Source of the DNA: Thiomonas sp. FB-6
GTDB lineage: Bacteria > Pseudomonadota > Gammaproteobacteria > Burkholderiales > Burkholderiaceae_C
Direction: 5' to 3'
NCBI RefSeq assembly: GCF_000377645.1
Contig: NZ_KB898474.1
Coordinates: 106,438-170,437 of the forward strand
DNA: 64,000 bases
The notes below the pieces were generated by a model. That model saw only the letters and a program-made list of their open reading frames with translations. It made no database searches and had not been told where the DNA came from. How positions within the stretch are numbered: the stretch's first letter is position 1; the number at the start of each line of letters is the position of its first letter. Position numbers and translations under genes: made by a program. Below are positions 8,773 through 18,945 of this stretch, piece after piece.

Positions 8773-8824
8773 CGGCGGGCCTCCGAAAGAGAAAGGGGAT
8801 CGGTGTAGGGGCAATGGTAAATCA

Positions 8825-8844
8825 ATTTGCGATGAACAAATCGC
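8825..8844. promoter_or_regulatory. Palindrome in the IclR/ATPase divergent region
   Basis: ATTTG-N7-CAAAT (8825-8841) overlaps a second inverted repeat GCGAT-N6-ATCGC (8829-8844), in an AT-richer stretch between the two divergent starts. It is a candidate operator for the IclR regulator. Confidence 0.45.
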
Positions 8845-8957
8845 GCGCCCTGGCCTGGCGCCCGCCCGCGCCGGCTTGACCCAGGTCGTCCCGAGGCGGC
8901 CTCGATACATCCTAAGATGCCTGCGTCCAGGCTCCGCAGGCGAACTCGCTCGCTCCG

Positions 8958-11336
8958 ATGTCTTCCACCCTCCAGGCGCCCGGCACGGGCGCCACCGACC
9001 GTTCCCGGGGCCTGGATTCCGCCGATGCGCGGCAGCGCGCACTGCGCTTCGGACCGAATGCGGTCGAGCCGGCCCGCAACGCCTGGTGGCGCCAGCTGCT
9101 GGGCAAGTTCTGGGGCCCGGTGCCCTGGATGCTCGAGGCGGTGGTGGTGCTGCAGCTCTTGCTGCACCGTGGGCAGGAGGCGCTGGTCATCGCCTTCCTG
9201 CTCGGCTTCAACGCCCTCGTGGCCTACGCGCAGGAACGGCGCGCCAGCGATGCACTGGCCTTGTTGCGCCGCCGGCTGCAGGTGATGGCGCGCGTGCTGC
9301 GCGACGGCAGCTGGAGCCGCCTGCCGGCCGCGCAACTGGTGCCCGGCGACGTCGTGCACCTGCGCGCCGGCGACATCGTGCCCGCCGACCTGACGCTGTT
9401 CGACGGCGGCGTCGCGCTCGACCAGTCGGCGCTCACCGGGGAATCGCTGGCGGTGGACGCGGCGCCCGGCCAGCCCGCCTACACCGGATCCATCGTGCGC
9501 CAGGGCGAAGCCAGCGGCGAGGTCACCGCGACCGGCCCGCGCACCTACTTCGGGCGCACCGCGGAACTGCTGCGCGAGGCCTCGGCGCCCAGCCACATGC
9601 AAAGGACCATCCTGGCCATCGTGCAGCGCCTCGTCGCCTTCGACCTGCTGCTGGTGCTGCTGGTGATCGTCTACGCGCTGCGCCACGCGCTGCCGCTGGG
9701 CGACACCCTGGTGTTCGCGCTGATGCTGCTGGTGGCTAGCGTGCCGGTGGCACTTCCGGCCACCTACACGCTGGCCACCGCGGTGGCCGCGTCGCGCCTG
9801 GCGCGCCAGGGCGTGCTGGTGACCCGGCTGCCGGCGGTGGAGGAGGCCGCGGCGATGGATACCCTGCTGTCGGACAAGACCGGCACCCTCACGCGCAACG
9901 CCCTCAGCCTGGAGGCCTGCAAGGCCGTGGGCGGCGTGTCCGAGTCCGAGGTGCTGCGCGCGGCCGCGCTGGCCAGCGACGCCGCCACCCAGGATCCGCT
10001 GGACCTGGCCGTGCTCGAGGCCTGGAGCCGGCGCGCGCAGGATGCGCCGGCCGCGCCGCCGCCCGCGGCACAGGCGCCGCGCAGCGCCTTCCATCCCTTC
10101 GACCCGGCCACGCGCCTGAGCGAGGGCGTGTACGCGATCGACGGCGGGGACTGGCACGCGCTGAAGGGGGCCGCGGAGGCCGTGCTCGACCGCTGCGGTG
10201 CCGACGCCGCGCAGCGCGCCTCGGCCGCGCGGACCGAGCAGGAGCTCGCCGGCACTGGCGCGCGCGTGCTCGCGGTGGCCGCCGGGCCGCGCGGCGCACT
10301 GCGCTTGCTCGGCTGGGTCGCGCTGTCGGACCCGCCGCGCCCCGACGCCGCGCAACTGATCGCGCGCCTGCGCGAGCTCGGAGTGCGCGTGAGCATGGCC
10401 ACCGGCGACGCGCTGCAGACCGCGCGCGCCCTCGGCGAGCGCATCGGGCTGGGCACGCGCGTGTGCACCGTCGACGCCGCGCATACCCTGCACCCCGAGG
10501 ACTGCGACATCTTCGCCCGCGTGCTGCCGCAGGACAAGCATGCCATCGTGCGTGCCTTGCAGCGTGACGGCCACGTCACCGGCATGACCGGCGACGGCGT
10601 CAACGACGCCCCCGCGTTGCGCCAGGCGGAACTCGGCATTGCCGTGGCCAGCGCCACCGACGTGGCCAAGGCGGCCGCCGGCGTGGTGCTCACGGACCCG
10701 GGGCTGGGCGGGGTGCTCACCGTGGTCGCGGCCGGACGCGAAGTGCACCGGCGCATGCTGACCTACGTGCTCAACAAGGTGCTCAAGACCCTGGAGACCG
10801 TGGTGTTCCTCACCGCGGGCCTGTGGCTGACCGGCGGCTTCGTGATTTCGTCGCGCCTGATCGTGCTGCTGCTGTTCGCCAACGACTTCGTCACCATGAG
10901 CATCGCCGTCGACCGCGTGCGTGCGGCGCCGCGCCCGCAGCGCTGGCGCGTCGGGCAACTGGTGGGGGCGGCCTCGCTGCTGGCCGTGGTCTCGCTGCTG
11001 TTCTCGATGTCGGTCTACGCCTGGGCGCGCGCGCGCCTCGGGCTGGATGCCGCGCAACTGCAGACCCTGGTATTCCTGCTGCTGGTGTTCACCACCCAGG
11101 CCAATGTGTACGTGCTGCGCGACGACGCGCGCCTGGGCGCCTTCGCCCCCGGCCGCGTGCTGGCCGCGGCCAGCGCCGCCGACCTGCTGCTGGTCTGCGC
11201 GCTCGCCGGCAGCGCCACGCTGATGGCCGGGCTCCCCTGGGCCCTGATCGGCTGGCTGTTGCTGCTGACCGCCGGCTTCGCGCTGACGCTCGACCAGGCC
11301 AAGCGCCTGGTCCTGGTGCGCTTCGGCCTGCGCTGA
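8958..11336 (+). CDS. P3A-type (plasma-membrane H+-ATPase-like) P-type ATPase
   Basis: A 792-residue cation pump with all P-type landmarks: actuator loop SALTGES, the phosphorylation site SDKTGTLT, the hinge TGDGVNDAPALRQAE and about ten predicted membrane helices. The short N-terminus, the segment FWGPVPWMLE and overall length match the P3A proton-ATPase group of plants, fungi and some bacteria rather than heavy-metal pumps, and no N-terminal CxxC metal domain is present. It probably exports protons at the cost of ATP, aiding pH control. No clear ribosome binding site precedes the ATG at 8958. It is divergent from the IclR gene and is followed 67 bp later by a fatty acid hydroxylase homologue. 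Confidence 0.9.
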   Translation: MSSTLQAPGTGATDRSRGLDSADARQRALRFGPNAVEPARNAWWRQLLGKFWGPVPWMLEAVVVLQLLLHRGQEALVIAFLLGFNALVAYAQERRASDALALLRRRLQVMARVLRDGSWSRLPAAQLVPGDVVHLRAGDIVPADLTLFDGGVALDQSALTGESLAVDAAPGQPAYTGSIVRQGEASGEVTATGPRTYFGRTAELLREASAPSHMQRTILAIVQRLVAFDLLLVLLVIVYALRHALPLGDTLVFALMLLVASVPVALPATYTLATAVAASRLARQGVLVTRLPAVEEAAAMDTLLSDKTGTLTRNALSLEACKAVGGVSESEVLRAAALASDAATQDPLDLAVLEAWSRRAQDAPAAPPPAAQAPRSAFHPFDPATRLSEGVYAIDGGDWHALKGAAEAVLDRCGADAAQRASAARTEQELAGTGARVLAVAAGPRGALRLLGWVALSDPPRPDAAQLIARLRELGVRVSMATGDALQTARALGERIGLGTRVCTVDAAHTLHPEDCDIFARVLPQDKHAIVRALQRDGHVTGMTGDGVNDAPALRQAELGIAVASATDVAKAAAGVVLTDPGLGGVLTVVAAGREVHRRMLTYVLNKVLKTLETVVFLTAGLWLTGGFVISSRLIVLLLFANDFVTMSIAVDRVRAAPRPQRWRVGQLVGAASLLAVVSLLFSMSVYAWARARLGLDAAQLQTLVFLLLVFTTQANVYVLRDDARLGAFAPGRVLAAASAADLLLVCALAGSATLMAGLPWALIGWLLLLTAGFALTLDQAKRLVLVRFGLR

Positions 11337-11403
11337 GCCATGCGGCGCGGCCTCAGGCATCATCGGGGTTGCCGGAGCCTTCCGACGCCTCCAGGAGCCG
11401 CCC

Positions 11404-12006
11404 ATGCGCCGACGCGAGCTATGGACCCATTCCACGGTGGTGGCGATGATCGTGGTCTGCGCCGCGCTGCTGGCCGCCTCGTGGCGCCTGGGCGCGCTCG
11501 CGCGGGCCTGGCCGCTGCTGCTGCTCCCGGTGGTGCTGGCGCCCTTCGTCGAGTTCGGCCTGCACCGCTTCGTGCTGCACGCGCCGCTGCCGGCGCGCGA
11601 CGGCCTGCGCCGCAGGCTGCAGGTCGACCTGCACCATGCCCACCATGCCGAACCCCGCGACGTGGCGCGCCTGTTCTGGCCGGCCTGGGCGCTGCTGCCG
11701 CTGGCCGCGTCCACCTACGGCGCCTACGCGCTGCTGTTCGGGCCCGCCACCGCGCTGGTGCCCATGGCGGGCAGCGTGGGCTATTTCGTGTTCTACGAGT
11801 GGATGCACTTCTCGCACCACGACCCGGCGTACCAGCCTCGTACACGCTACGGCATGCGCATGCGCCGCGCGCACATGCACCACCACTACTACAACGCCTC
11901 GTACTGGTGGGGCATCACCAACGACCTGGCCGACGTGCTGCTGCGCACCGGCGGCGGCGCCGCCTACCCCAAGCCGCCGCGCGGCGACCCGCGCAGCCTG
12001 CGCTGA
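11404..12006 (+). CDS. Fatty acid hydroxylase/sterol desaturase superfamily membrane protein
   Basis: A 200-residue membrane protein with about four hydrophobic segments and the histidine clusters that hold a di-iron centre: HRFVLH, HHAHH, HFSHH and HMHHHYY. These enzymes hydroxylate or desaturate lipids using oxygen. AGGAG lies 8 nt before the ATG. It follows the P-type ATPase in the same direction, so the two may be cotranscribed, and a link between lipid modification and membrane pH tolerance is possible but unproven. The substrate is unknown. It is convergent with the CoA-transferase gene. Confidence 0.85.
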   Translation: MRRRELWTHSTVVAMIVVCAALLAASWRLGALARAWPLLLLPVVLAPFVEFGLHRFVLHAPLPARDGLRRRLQVDLHHAHHAEPRDVARLFWPAWALLPLAASTYGAYALLFGPATALVPMAGSVGYFVFYEWMHFSHHDPAYQPRTRYGMRMRRAHMHHHYYNASYWWGITNDLADVLLRTGGGAAYPKPPRGDPRSLR

Positions 12007-12022
12007 GCCGCGGCGCCGGGCC

Positions 12023-13573
<1,551 letters not shown>

Positions 13574-13679
13574 CTAGGCGCGCACGGAAGGGGAGCCTTT
13601 GAGCTAGATGAAAGCTTGCGCGATTCCTGGCGCGATTCCTTGTGCGGATCCTTGCGCGGATCCATGCCCGAATCGGCGT

Positions 13680-14642
13680 TCAGCTCGCCGCCAGCAGTTC
13701 GGCGAAGCGCGCCATGTCCACGTTGCCGCCGCTGAGCAGCACGCCCACGCGCTTGCCGCGCAGTTGCGCGCCCATGCGGCGGGCGGCGGCCAGGCCCAGG
13801 CAGCCGGTGGGCTCGACCACCAGTTTCATGCGCTCGGCCAGGAAACGCATGGTGTCGACCAGCTCCGCGTCGCTGGCCGTGAGAATGTCCGTGACCTCGC
13901 GGCGGATGATGGGGAAGGTCAGCGTGCCCAGGTGCTGGGTCTGCGCGCCGTCGGCAATGGTGCGCGGGGTGTCGATGTGCACGATCGAGCCGCTACGCAG
14001 CGAGCGCTGGCCGTCGTCACCGGCTTCCGGTTCCACGCCATAGAGCTGGCAGTCGGGCGCCAGCGCCGCCCTCACCAGCGCGCTGCCCGACAACAGTCCG
14101 CCGCCGCCCAGGGGCACGAACAGGGCGTCGAGCTCGCCCGCCTGCTCGAACAGTTCCCGGGCCGCCGTGCCCTGGCCGCAGATCACGTCGGGGTGGTCGT
14201 AGGGCGGGATCAGGGTCAGCCCGTCGCGCTCGGCCAGCGCCCGGCCGATCTGCTCGCGGTCTTCGCGGTAGCGGTCGTACACCACCACCTTGCCCCCGTA
14301 GCCGCGCGTGGCCGCCACCTTGGCGGCCGGCGCGTCGTGGGGCATCAGGATGGTCGCGGGCATGTCCAGCAGGCTGGCCGACAGCGCGATGGCCTGGGCA
14401 TGGTTGCCCGAGGAGAAGGCCACCACGCCGGCCTTGCGCCGCGACGGGTCCAGGCTGGCCAGCGCGTTGAAGGCGCCGCGGAACTTGAAGGCCCCCATGC
14501 GCTGCAGGTTCTCGCACTTGAGATGCACGGTGGCGCCGAGTTCGGCGTCCAGGGTGCGCGAGCTCATCACCGGCGTGCGGTGGGCATGCGCCTCGATGCG
14601 GCGCGCGGCGGCCAGGACGCCTTCGAAGGTGGGTTCGGTCAT
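13680..14642 (-). CDS. PLP-dependent serine/threonine (threo-3-hydroxyaspartate) dehydratase family
   Basis: A 320-residue fold-type II PLP enzyme. The Lys that binds PLP is in GAFKFRGAFNA, the phosphate-binding loop is GGGGLLSG, and the C-terminal VLLSGGNVDM is typical. There is no ACT regulatory domain, so it is a catabolic or racemase-type enzyme rather than biosynthetic IlvA. Closest groups are threo-3-hydroxyaspartate ammonia-lyase, serine racemase and catabolic threonine dehydratase. It is divergent from the tsdA-like gene. A second, more distant member of the family lies at 26553-27560. Confidence 0.85.
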   Translation of the reverse strand: MTEPTFEGVLAAARRIEAHAHRTPVMSSRTLDAELGATVHLKCENLQRMGAFKFRGAFNALASLDPSRRKAGVVAFSSGNHAQAIALSASLLDMPATILMPHDAPAAKVAATRGYGGKVVVYDRYREDREQIGRALAERDGLTLIPPYDHPDVICGQGTAARELFEQAGELDALFVPLGGGGLLSGSALVRAALAPDCQLYGVEPEAGDDGQRSLRSGSIVHIDTPRTIADGAQTQHLGTLTFPIIRREVTDILTASDAELVDTMRFLAERMKLVVEPTGCLGLAAARRMGAQLRGKRVGVLLSGGNVDMARFAELLAAS

Positions 14643-14774
14643 GGGTAATTGCGGCGCGCGCGGCGCAAGCGTCGCGACTGTTGCATTCTGTCAAGCGAAA
14701 ATGTAGCAGTCCGGCGGATACTTCGGGCATGGCGCGCGCAAGCGGCGCCCCCTCCATTGCCCGAGAGCCTTCCG

Positions 14775-15626
14775 ATGCGCATGTTCACCATTCTTGCCCT
14801 GGCCTTCGCGGCAACGGGCGCGGCGAAAGCCGCCACGCTGCCCGGCCTTCCCGCCGGGCCGCTCGGCCCGTCGATCCAGCGCGGCCACGACATGATCATG
14901 GAAACCGGCGCCGACCCGCGGATGAAGGCCTTCGTGGGTAACGCGCTGAACTGCGCCAGCTGCCACACCGACGGCGGCGACAACACGCACCCCGGCAATT
15001 TCCTGTCCACGGCCGGCAAGTTTCCCTCGTATTCGAAGCGTGAGAACACGGTGATCACGCTCGAGGACCGGATCGCCAACTGTTTCATGCGCAGCATGAA
15101 CGGCATGCGCCCGAGCACCGACAGCAGCGTGGTGGTGGACATGGCGGCCTACATCAGCTGGCTGGACCGCGGCAAGCCGATCCTGGCCGCGCCGCCGCCC
15201 GCCGCGGCCAGCCCTTATCCGGCCATGCTCAAGCGCGCCGGCCATGCCGACGTACTCGCCGGCTCGCAGCTGTACCAGGCGCAGTGCGCGTCCTGCCACG
15301 GCGCCACCGGAGGGGGCGTGGCCGGGGCCTTCCCGCCGCTGTGGGGGCCTGACAGCTACAACGCCGGCGCGGGGCTGGCCAACGTGGCCAAGCTGGCCAC
15401 CTGGGTGAAGGGAAACATGCCCCTGGGCAATGCCCACCTGAGCGAGAAGCAAGCCTTCGAGGTGGCACTGTTCGTGGATACCCAGGCGCGTCCGGATTTC
15501 GTGCTGTCGCAACACTTGCCGCCCGGCACGCGCCCCGAGGATTACAACGCCCAGGTGCGCAGCGAGACCGATACGGTCGAGAGCAACCTGCGCAAGGTGG
15601 GGTTGTCCCTGAAGACCCTGCGCTGA
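14775..15626 (+). CDS. tsdA: Diheme cytochrome c, TsdA-like thiosulfate dehydrogenase
   Basis: A 283-residue exported diheme cytochrome with a signal peptide ending near AKAATLP. Heme sites are CASCH at 60-64 and 171-175. Cys103 in EDRIANCFMRSMNG matches the conserved motif giving TsdA its cysteine-ligated active-site heme, and the first heme is followed by TDGG as in the family. TsdA oxidises two thiosulfate to tetrathionate in the periplasm. I use the ATG at 14775, with GAGAG upstream, since it begins a normal signal peptide; an ATG two codons later is possible. No tsdB-like electron acceptor is fused or adjacent. With RuBisCO in the same window, thiosulfate could be an energy source. Confidence 0.75.
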   Translation: MRMFTILALAFAATGAAKAATLPGLPAGPLGPSIQRGHDMIMETGADPRMKAFVGNALNCASCHTDGGDNTHPGNFLSTAGKFPSYSKRENTVITLEDRIANCFMRSMNGMRPSTDSSVVVDMAAYISWLDRGKPILAAPPPAAASPYPAMLKRAGHADVLAGSQLYQAQCASCHGATGGGVAGAFPPLWGPDSYNAGAGLANVAKLATWVKGNMPLGNAHLSEKQAFEVALFVDTQARPDFVLSQHLPPGTRPEDYNAQVRSETDTVESNLRKVGLSLKTLR

Positions 15627-15791
15627 GCAGGTGTGCATCCTGAGCCCGGCCGAAGCGGCGTGAGCTGATCGCGGCCGGCCCGAGGCGCGGGCCGGAGCCG
15701 GGGCGGTGCAATGTCCCCATTGGCATCGCCGGCGCCAGGGTCGGCAACGCGTGGCTACAGTGCCGCGGGTGTCCCGATTCCGGAGCCCGCC

Positions 15792-17714
15792 TTGTCCTCG
15801 GATCCCCGACAAGCCTCGAACCAGTTCGCCCTGCTCGGCCAGCGGCGCTTCGCGCCGTTTTTCGCGACCCAGTTCCTCGGTGCGGCCAACGACAACCTGC
15901 TGAAGTTCGCGTTCACGGTGCTGGTGACCTACCAGCTGCAGGTGGCCTGGCTGCCCGCGCGCGCCGCGGGGCTGTGGATCGGCGCGGTGTTCATCCTGCC
16001 CTTCGTGCTGTTCTCCGCCAGCGCCGGCCAGCTGGCCGACAAGTTCGACAAGGCCTCGCTGATCCGCGCGGTGAAGAACCTGGAGATCGCCATCATGGCG
16101 CTGGCCGCCTGGGGCTTCGCGCAGCGCCGGGCCGGCGTGCTGCTGGCTTGCGTGTTCCTCATGGGCCTGCACTCGACGCTGTTCGGGCCCGTCAAGTACG
16201 CCTACCTGCCCGCCCACCTGCGCGAGCGCGAACTCACCGGAGGCAACGGCATGGTGGAGATGGGCACCTTCGTGGCCATCCTGCTGGGCAACCTGGCCGG
16301 CGGCCTGCTGATGTCCGCTCCGGCGGCGGGGGCGCGCCAGGTGGGCTGGGCCTGCCTGGCGCTGGCGCTGCTGGGGCGCGCGGCGGCCGCGCGCATTCCC
16401 GCCACGCCGCCCACCGACCCGGCGCTGCGCCTGAACCCCGACCCCTTTTCCGAGACCTGGCGCAACCTGCGCCTGGCGCGCGGCAACCTGGTGGTGTTCC
16501 GTTCGCTGCTGGGCATCAGCTGGATGTGGTTCTTCGGCGCCGTGTTCCTGAGCCAGTTCCCCAGTTTCGCCAAGGAGGTGCTGCACGGTGACGCCCAGGT
16601 GGCCTCGCTGCTGCTGGTGGTGTTCTCCGTGGGCATCGGCGCGGGCTCGCTGCTGTGCGAGAGCCTGGGGCGGCGCCACGTGGAAATCGGCCTGGTTCCG
16701 CTGGGCGCCATGGGCATGAGCGTGTTCGCGGTCGACCTGTACTTCGCCACGCGCTCGCTGCCGCCCGGCTCCGGCACCGGCCTGCGCGACTTCCTGGCAG
16801 CCGCGCCGAACTGGCGCGTGATGGCCGACCTCGCGCTGCTGAGCCTGAGCGCCGGCCTGTACAGCGTGCCCATGTACGCGCTGGTGCAGTTGCGCGCGCA
16901 GCCCACGCACCGCGCGCGCATCATCGCCGCCAACAACATCCTGAACGCCTTGTTCATGGTGGCCAGCGCGCTGTTGGCCTCGCTGCTGCTCTGGCTGGGC
17001 TGGTCGATTCCGCAGGTCTTCCTGTTCGTGGGCCTGGCCAACGCCGCCGTCGCCGCCTACGTCTTTCTGCTGGTGCCCGAGTACCTGCTTCGCTTCGTGG
17101 CCTGGGTGCTCACCCATCTGGTCTACCGTTTCCGGGTGCGGGGCGAGGCGGCGCTTCCCGCGACGGGTCCTGCGCTGCTGGTGTGCAATCACGTGAGCTT
17201 CGTCGACGCCGTGCTGCTGATGGCCGCCAGCCCGCGCCCGATCCGTTTCCTGATGGATCACGAGATCTTCCGCATCGCGCTGCTGGGCTGGCTGTTCCGG
17301 CTCACCCGTGCCATTCCGGTGGCCCCGCGTGGCGAGCAGCCGCTGGTCTACCAGGCCGCCTTCGATCAGGCCCTGCAGACCCTGCGCGACGGCGACCTGC
17401 TGGCCATCTTCCCGGAAGGCGGCATCACCCGCGACGGCAGCCTGCAGGAGTTCAAGCCCGGCGTGCTGCGCATCGTGGAACGCGCGCGCGCCGAGGGCCT
17501 GGACGTGCCGGTGATCCCGATGGCCCTGGGCAACCTGTGGGGCTCGTTCTTCAGCCGCATCGAGGTGCGCAACGGGCGCAACGTGGCGATGGTGCGCCCC
17601 TTGCGCAGGGGCTGCTTCAACCGCGTGGACCTGCGCGTGGGCGAGCCGCTGCCAGGAGGCGGCCTCAGTTGCGAGGCGCTGCGCGATGCCGTGCGGCGTC
17701 TCGCCGAAGCCTGA
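15792..17714 (+). CDS. MFS transporter-acyltransferase fusion (LplT/Aas-like)
   Basis: A 640-residue inner-membrane protein. Residues about 1-410 form a 12-helix MFS transporter beginning RFAPFFATQFLGAANDNL, as in lysophospholipid flippase LplT. Residues about 430-640 are a PlsC-type acyltransferase with CNHVSFVDAVLL (HX4D) and FPEGGITRDG. The fusion should import and re-acylate lysophospholipids. The usual third acyl-ACP synthetase domain of larger fusions is missing. I prefer the TTG at 15792 with CCGGAG 7 nt upstream; an in-frame ATG at 15711 would add 27 poorly conserved residues. Confidence 0.85.
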   Translation: MSSDPRQASNQFALLGQRRFAPFFATQFLGAANDNLLKFAFTVLVTYQLQVAWLPARAAGLWIGAVFILPFVLFSASAGQLADKFDKASLIRAVKNLEIAIMALAAWGFAQRRAGVLLACVFLMGLHSTLFGPVKYAYLPAHLRERELTGGNGMVEMGTFVAILLGNLAGGLLMSAPAAGARQVGWACLALALLGRAAAARIPATPPTDPALRLNPDPFSETWRNLRLARGNLVVFRSLLGISWMWFFGAVFLSQFPSFAKEVLHGDAQVASLLLVVFSVGIGAGSLLCESLGRRHVEIGLVPLGAMGMSVFAVDLYFATRSLPPGSGTGLRDFLAAAPNWRVMADLALLSLSAGLYSVPMYALVQLRAQPTHRARIIAANNILNALFMVASALLASLLLWLGWSIPQVFLFVGLANAAVAAYVFLLVPEYLLRFVAWVLTHLVYRFRVRGEAALPATGPALLVCNHVSFVDAVLLMAASPRPIRFLMDHEIFRIALLGWLFRLTRAIPVAPRGEQPLVYQAAFDQALQTLRDGDLLAIFPEGGITRDGSLQEFKPGVLRIVERARAEGLDVPVIPMALGNLWGSFFSRIEVRNGRNVAMVRPLRRGCFNRVDLRVGEPLPGGGLSCEALRDAVRRLAEA

Positions 17715-17816
17715 ACCGGCCGGCGGGCGGCGAGGGCGGGCGGCGACGGTAGTCGGCGGGGAGTATGCGGCGATGGCGGGATGCCGCAGAATGGCGTCTT
17801 CGCGCCCAGGACGACC

Positions 17817-18890
17817 ATGCCCGCTCCACCCACCACGCCGCAAGCCGCGCTGCGCCCGCCCGAGGTCCGGCGCGAGCGGGCCTTCCGCCGCATCTATCCG
17901 ATGCGCGTGCTCGGCATGGGGCTCGGCGGCCTGGCCATCGGCGCGGTGCTGTTCGAGCAGCGCGCGCCCTGGCCGCTGTGGGCCTGGATGCTGCTCAGCT
18001 GCTTCGCCTGGCCGCACCTGGCCTTCGCGCTCGCGCGCGGCGCGCGCGACCCGCACAGCGCCGAGCGGCGCAACCTCCTGGTGGATTCGGCGATCGCCGG
18101 CGTCGCGGTTCCGCTGATGCATTTCTGCCTGCTGCCCAGCGCGATCCTCGCCACCGTCACCACCTTCGACAAGCTCAGCACGGGCATGCGGCGCCTGTGG
18201 CTGCAGTCGCTGCCCTTCCTGTTCGGCGGCGCGCTGCTGGGCAGCCTGGTGCTGCGGCCGCGCCCGCTGCTGGAAAGCAGCCTGCTGGTGGTCGCCTTCA
18301 GCCTGCCGCTGCTGATCGTGCATACCCTGGGAACGGGCCTGGCCAGCTACCACCTGCTGCGCACCATCGCGCGGCAGAACCACCTGCTCGAGCAGATGCG
18401 CCGCACCGACGCGCAGACCGGGCTGATGTCGCGCGAACACCTGCTCGAGCATGCCCAGGCGGCCCTGCGGGGCTACGCGCGCGACGCCTGGCCCGCCTGC
18501 CTGCTGATGATCGACATCGATCATTTCAAGTCCATCAACGACCAGCATGGACACGGCGCCGGCGACGAGGCCATCGCGGCGGTGGCGCAGGCCATTCGCG
18601 GCTGCATCCGTGCCGCCGACGTGGCGGGGCGCTATGGCGGCGACGAGTTCCTGGCCCTGTGCCTGGGCGCGCCGCCGCAGGAGGTGCAAGGCATCGCGCA
18701 ACGCATCCTCGAGGCCGTGTCGGGGCTGCGGCCGGGGCCCGCGCAGGCGCCGCTGAGCTGCAGTATCGGCATCGCCGCGCTGGGGCCGGGCATCACCGAC
18801 CTGCGCGCCTGGCTGGGGGCGGTGGACCAGGCGCTGTACCGCGCCAAGGCCCAGGGGCGCAACCGCGTCGCCCGCGCCGAGCCGGCATGA
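17817..18890 (+). CDS. MASE2-GGDEF diguanylate cyclase (DgcC/AdrA type)
   Basis: A 357-residue membrane enzyme that makes cyclic di-GMP. Residues about 20-185 are a MASE2-like sensor with several membrane helices (FAWPHLAFALARGARDPHSAERRN matches the first part of that domain); the GGDEF domain covers about 195-350. The active-site motif GGDEF is intact at 274-278. RAAD at 265-268, five residues before it, is a classic RxxD product-inhibition site. The start at 17817 follows CAGGACG; an in-frame ATG at 17781 would add 12 residues. It faces an EAL protein gene tail to tail, so synthesis and breakdown enzymes are adjacent. Confidence 0.88.
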   Translation: MPAPPTTPQAALRPPEVRRERAFRRIYPMRVLGMGLGGLAIGAVLFEQRAPWPLWAWMLLSCFAWPHLAFALARGARDPHSAERRNLLVDSAIAGVAVPLMHFCLLPSAILATVTTFDKLSTGMRRLWLQSLPFLFGGALLGSLVLRPRPLLESSLLVVAFSLPLLIVHTLGTGLASYHLLRTIARQNHLLEQMRRTDAQTGLMSREHLLEHAQAALRGYARDAWPACLLMIDIDHFKSINDQHGHGAGDEAIAAVAQAIRGCIRAADVAGRYGGDEFLALCLGAPPQEVQGIAQRILEAVSGLRPGPAQAPLSCSIGIAALGPGITDLRAWLGAVDQALYRAKAQGRNRVARAEPA

Positions 18891-18897
18891 GCCGGCT
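18880..18897. terminator. Hairpin at the end of the diguanylate cyclase gene
   Basis: AGCCGGC-ATGA-GCCGGCT forms a 7-bp stem that includes the stop codon, placed between two convergent genes. There is no T-run, so support for termination is weak. Confidence 0.3.
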
Positions 18898-18945
18898 AGT
18901 GTTCTGTCCCGCCAATCTCCCAGGACCGGGCCGAAGCCCCCTGGT

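Noticed and set aside
8673..11714. Minus-strand frame of about 1000 codons opposite the P-type ATPase
   Set aside because: Antisense shadow of a gene with complete P-type motifs; composition is unlike a protein.
14691..18701. Very long open frame on the minus strand (over 1300 codons) across tsdA, the MFS-acyltransferase and the GGDEF gene
   Set aside because: It is the mirror of well-supported plus-strand genes. In GC-rich DNA the complementary frame often lacks stops; the translation is Gln/His/Arg/Gly-rich and low in complexity.
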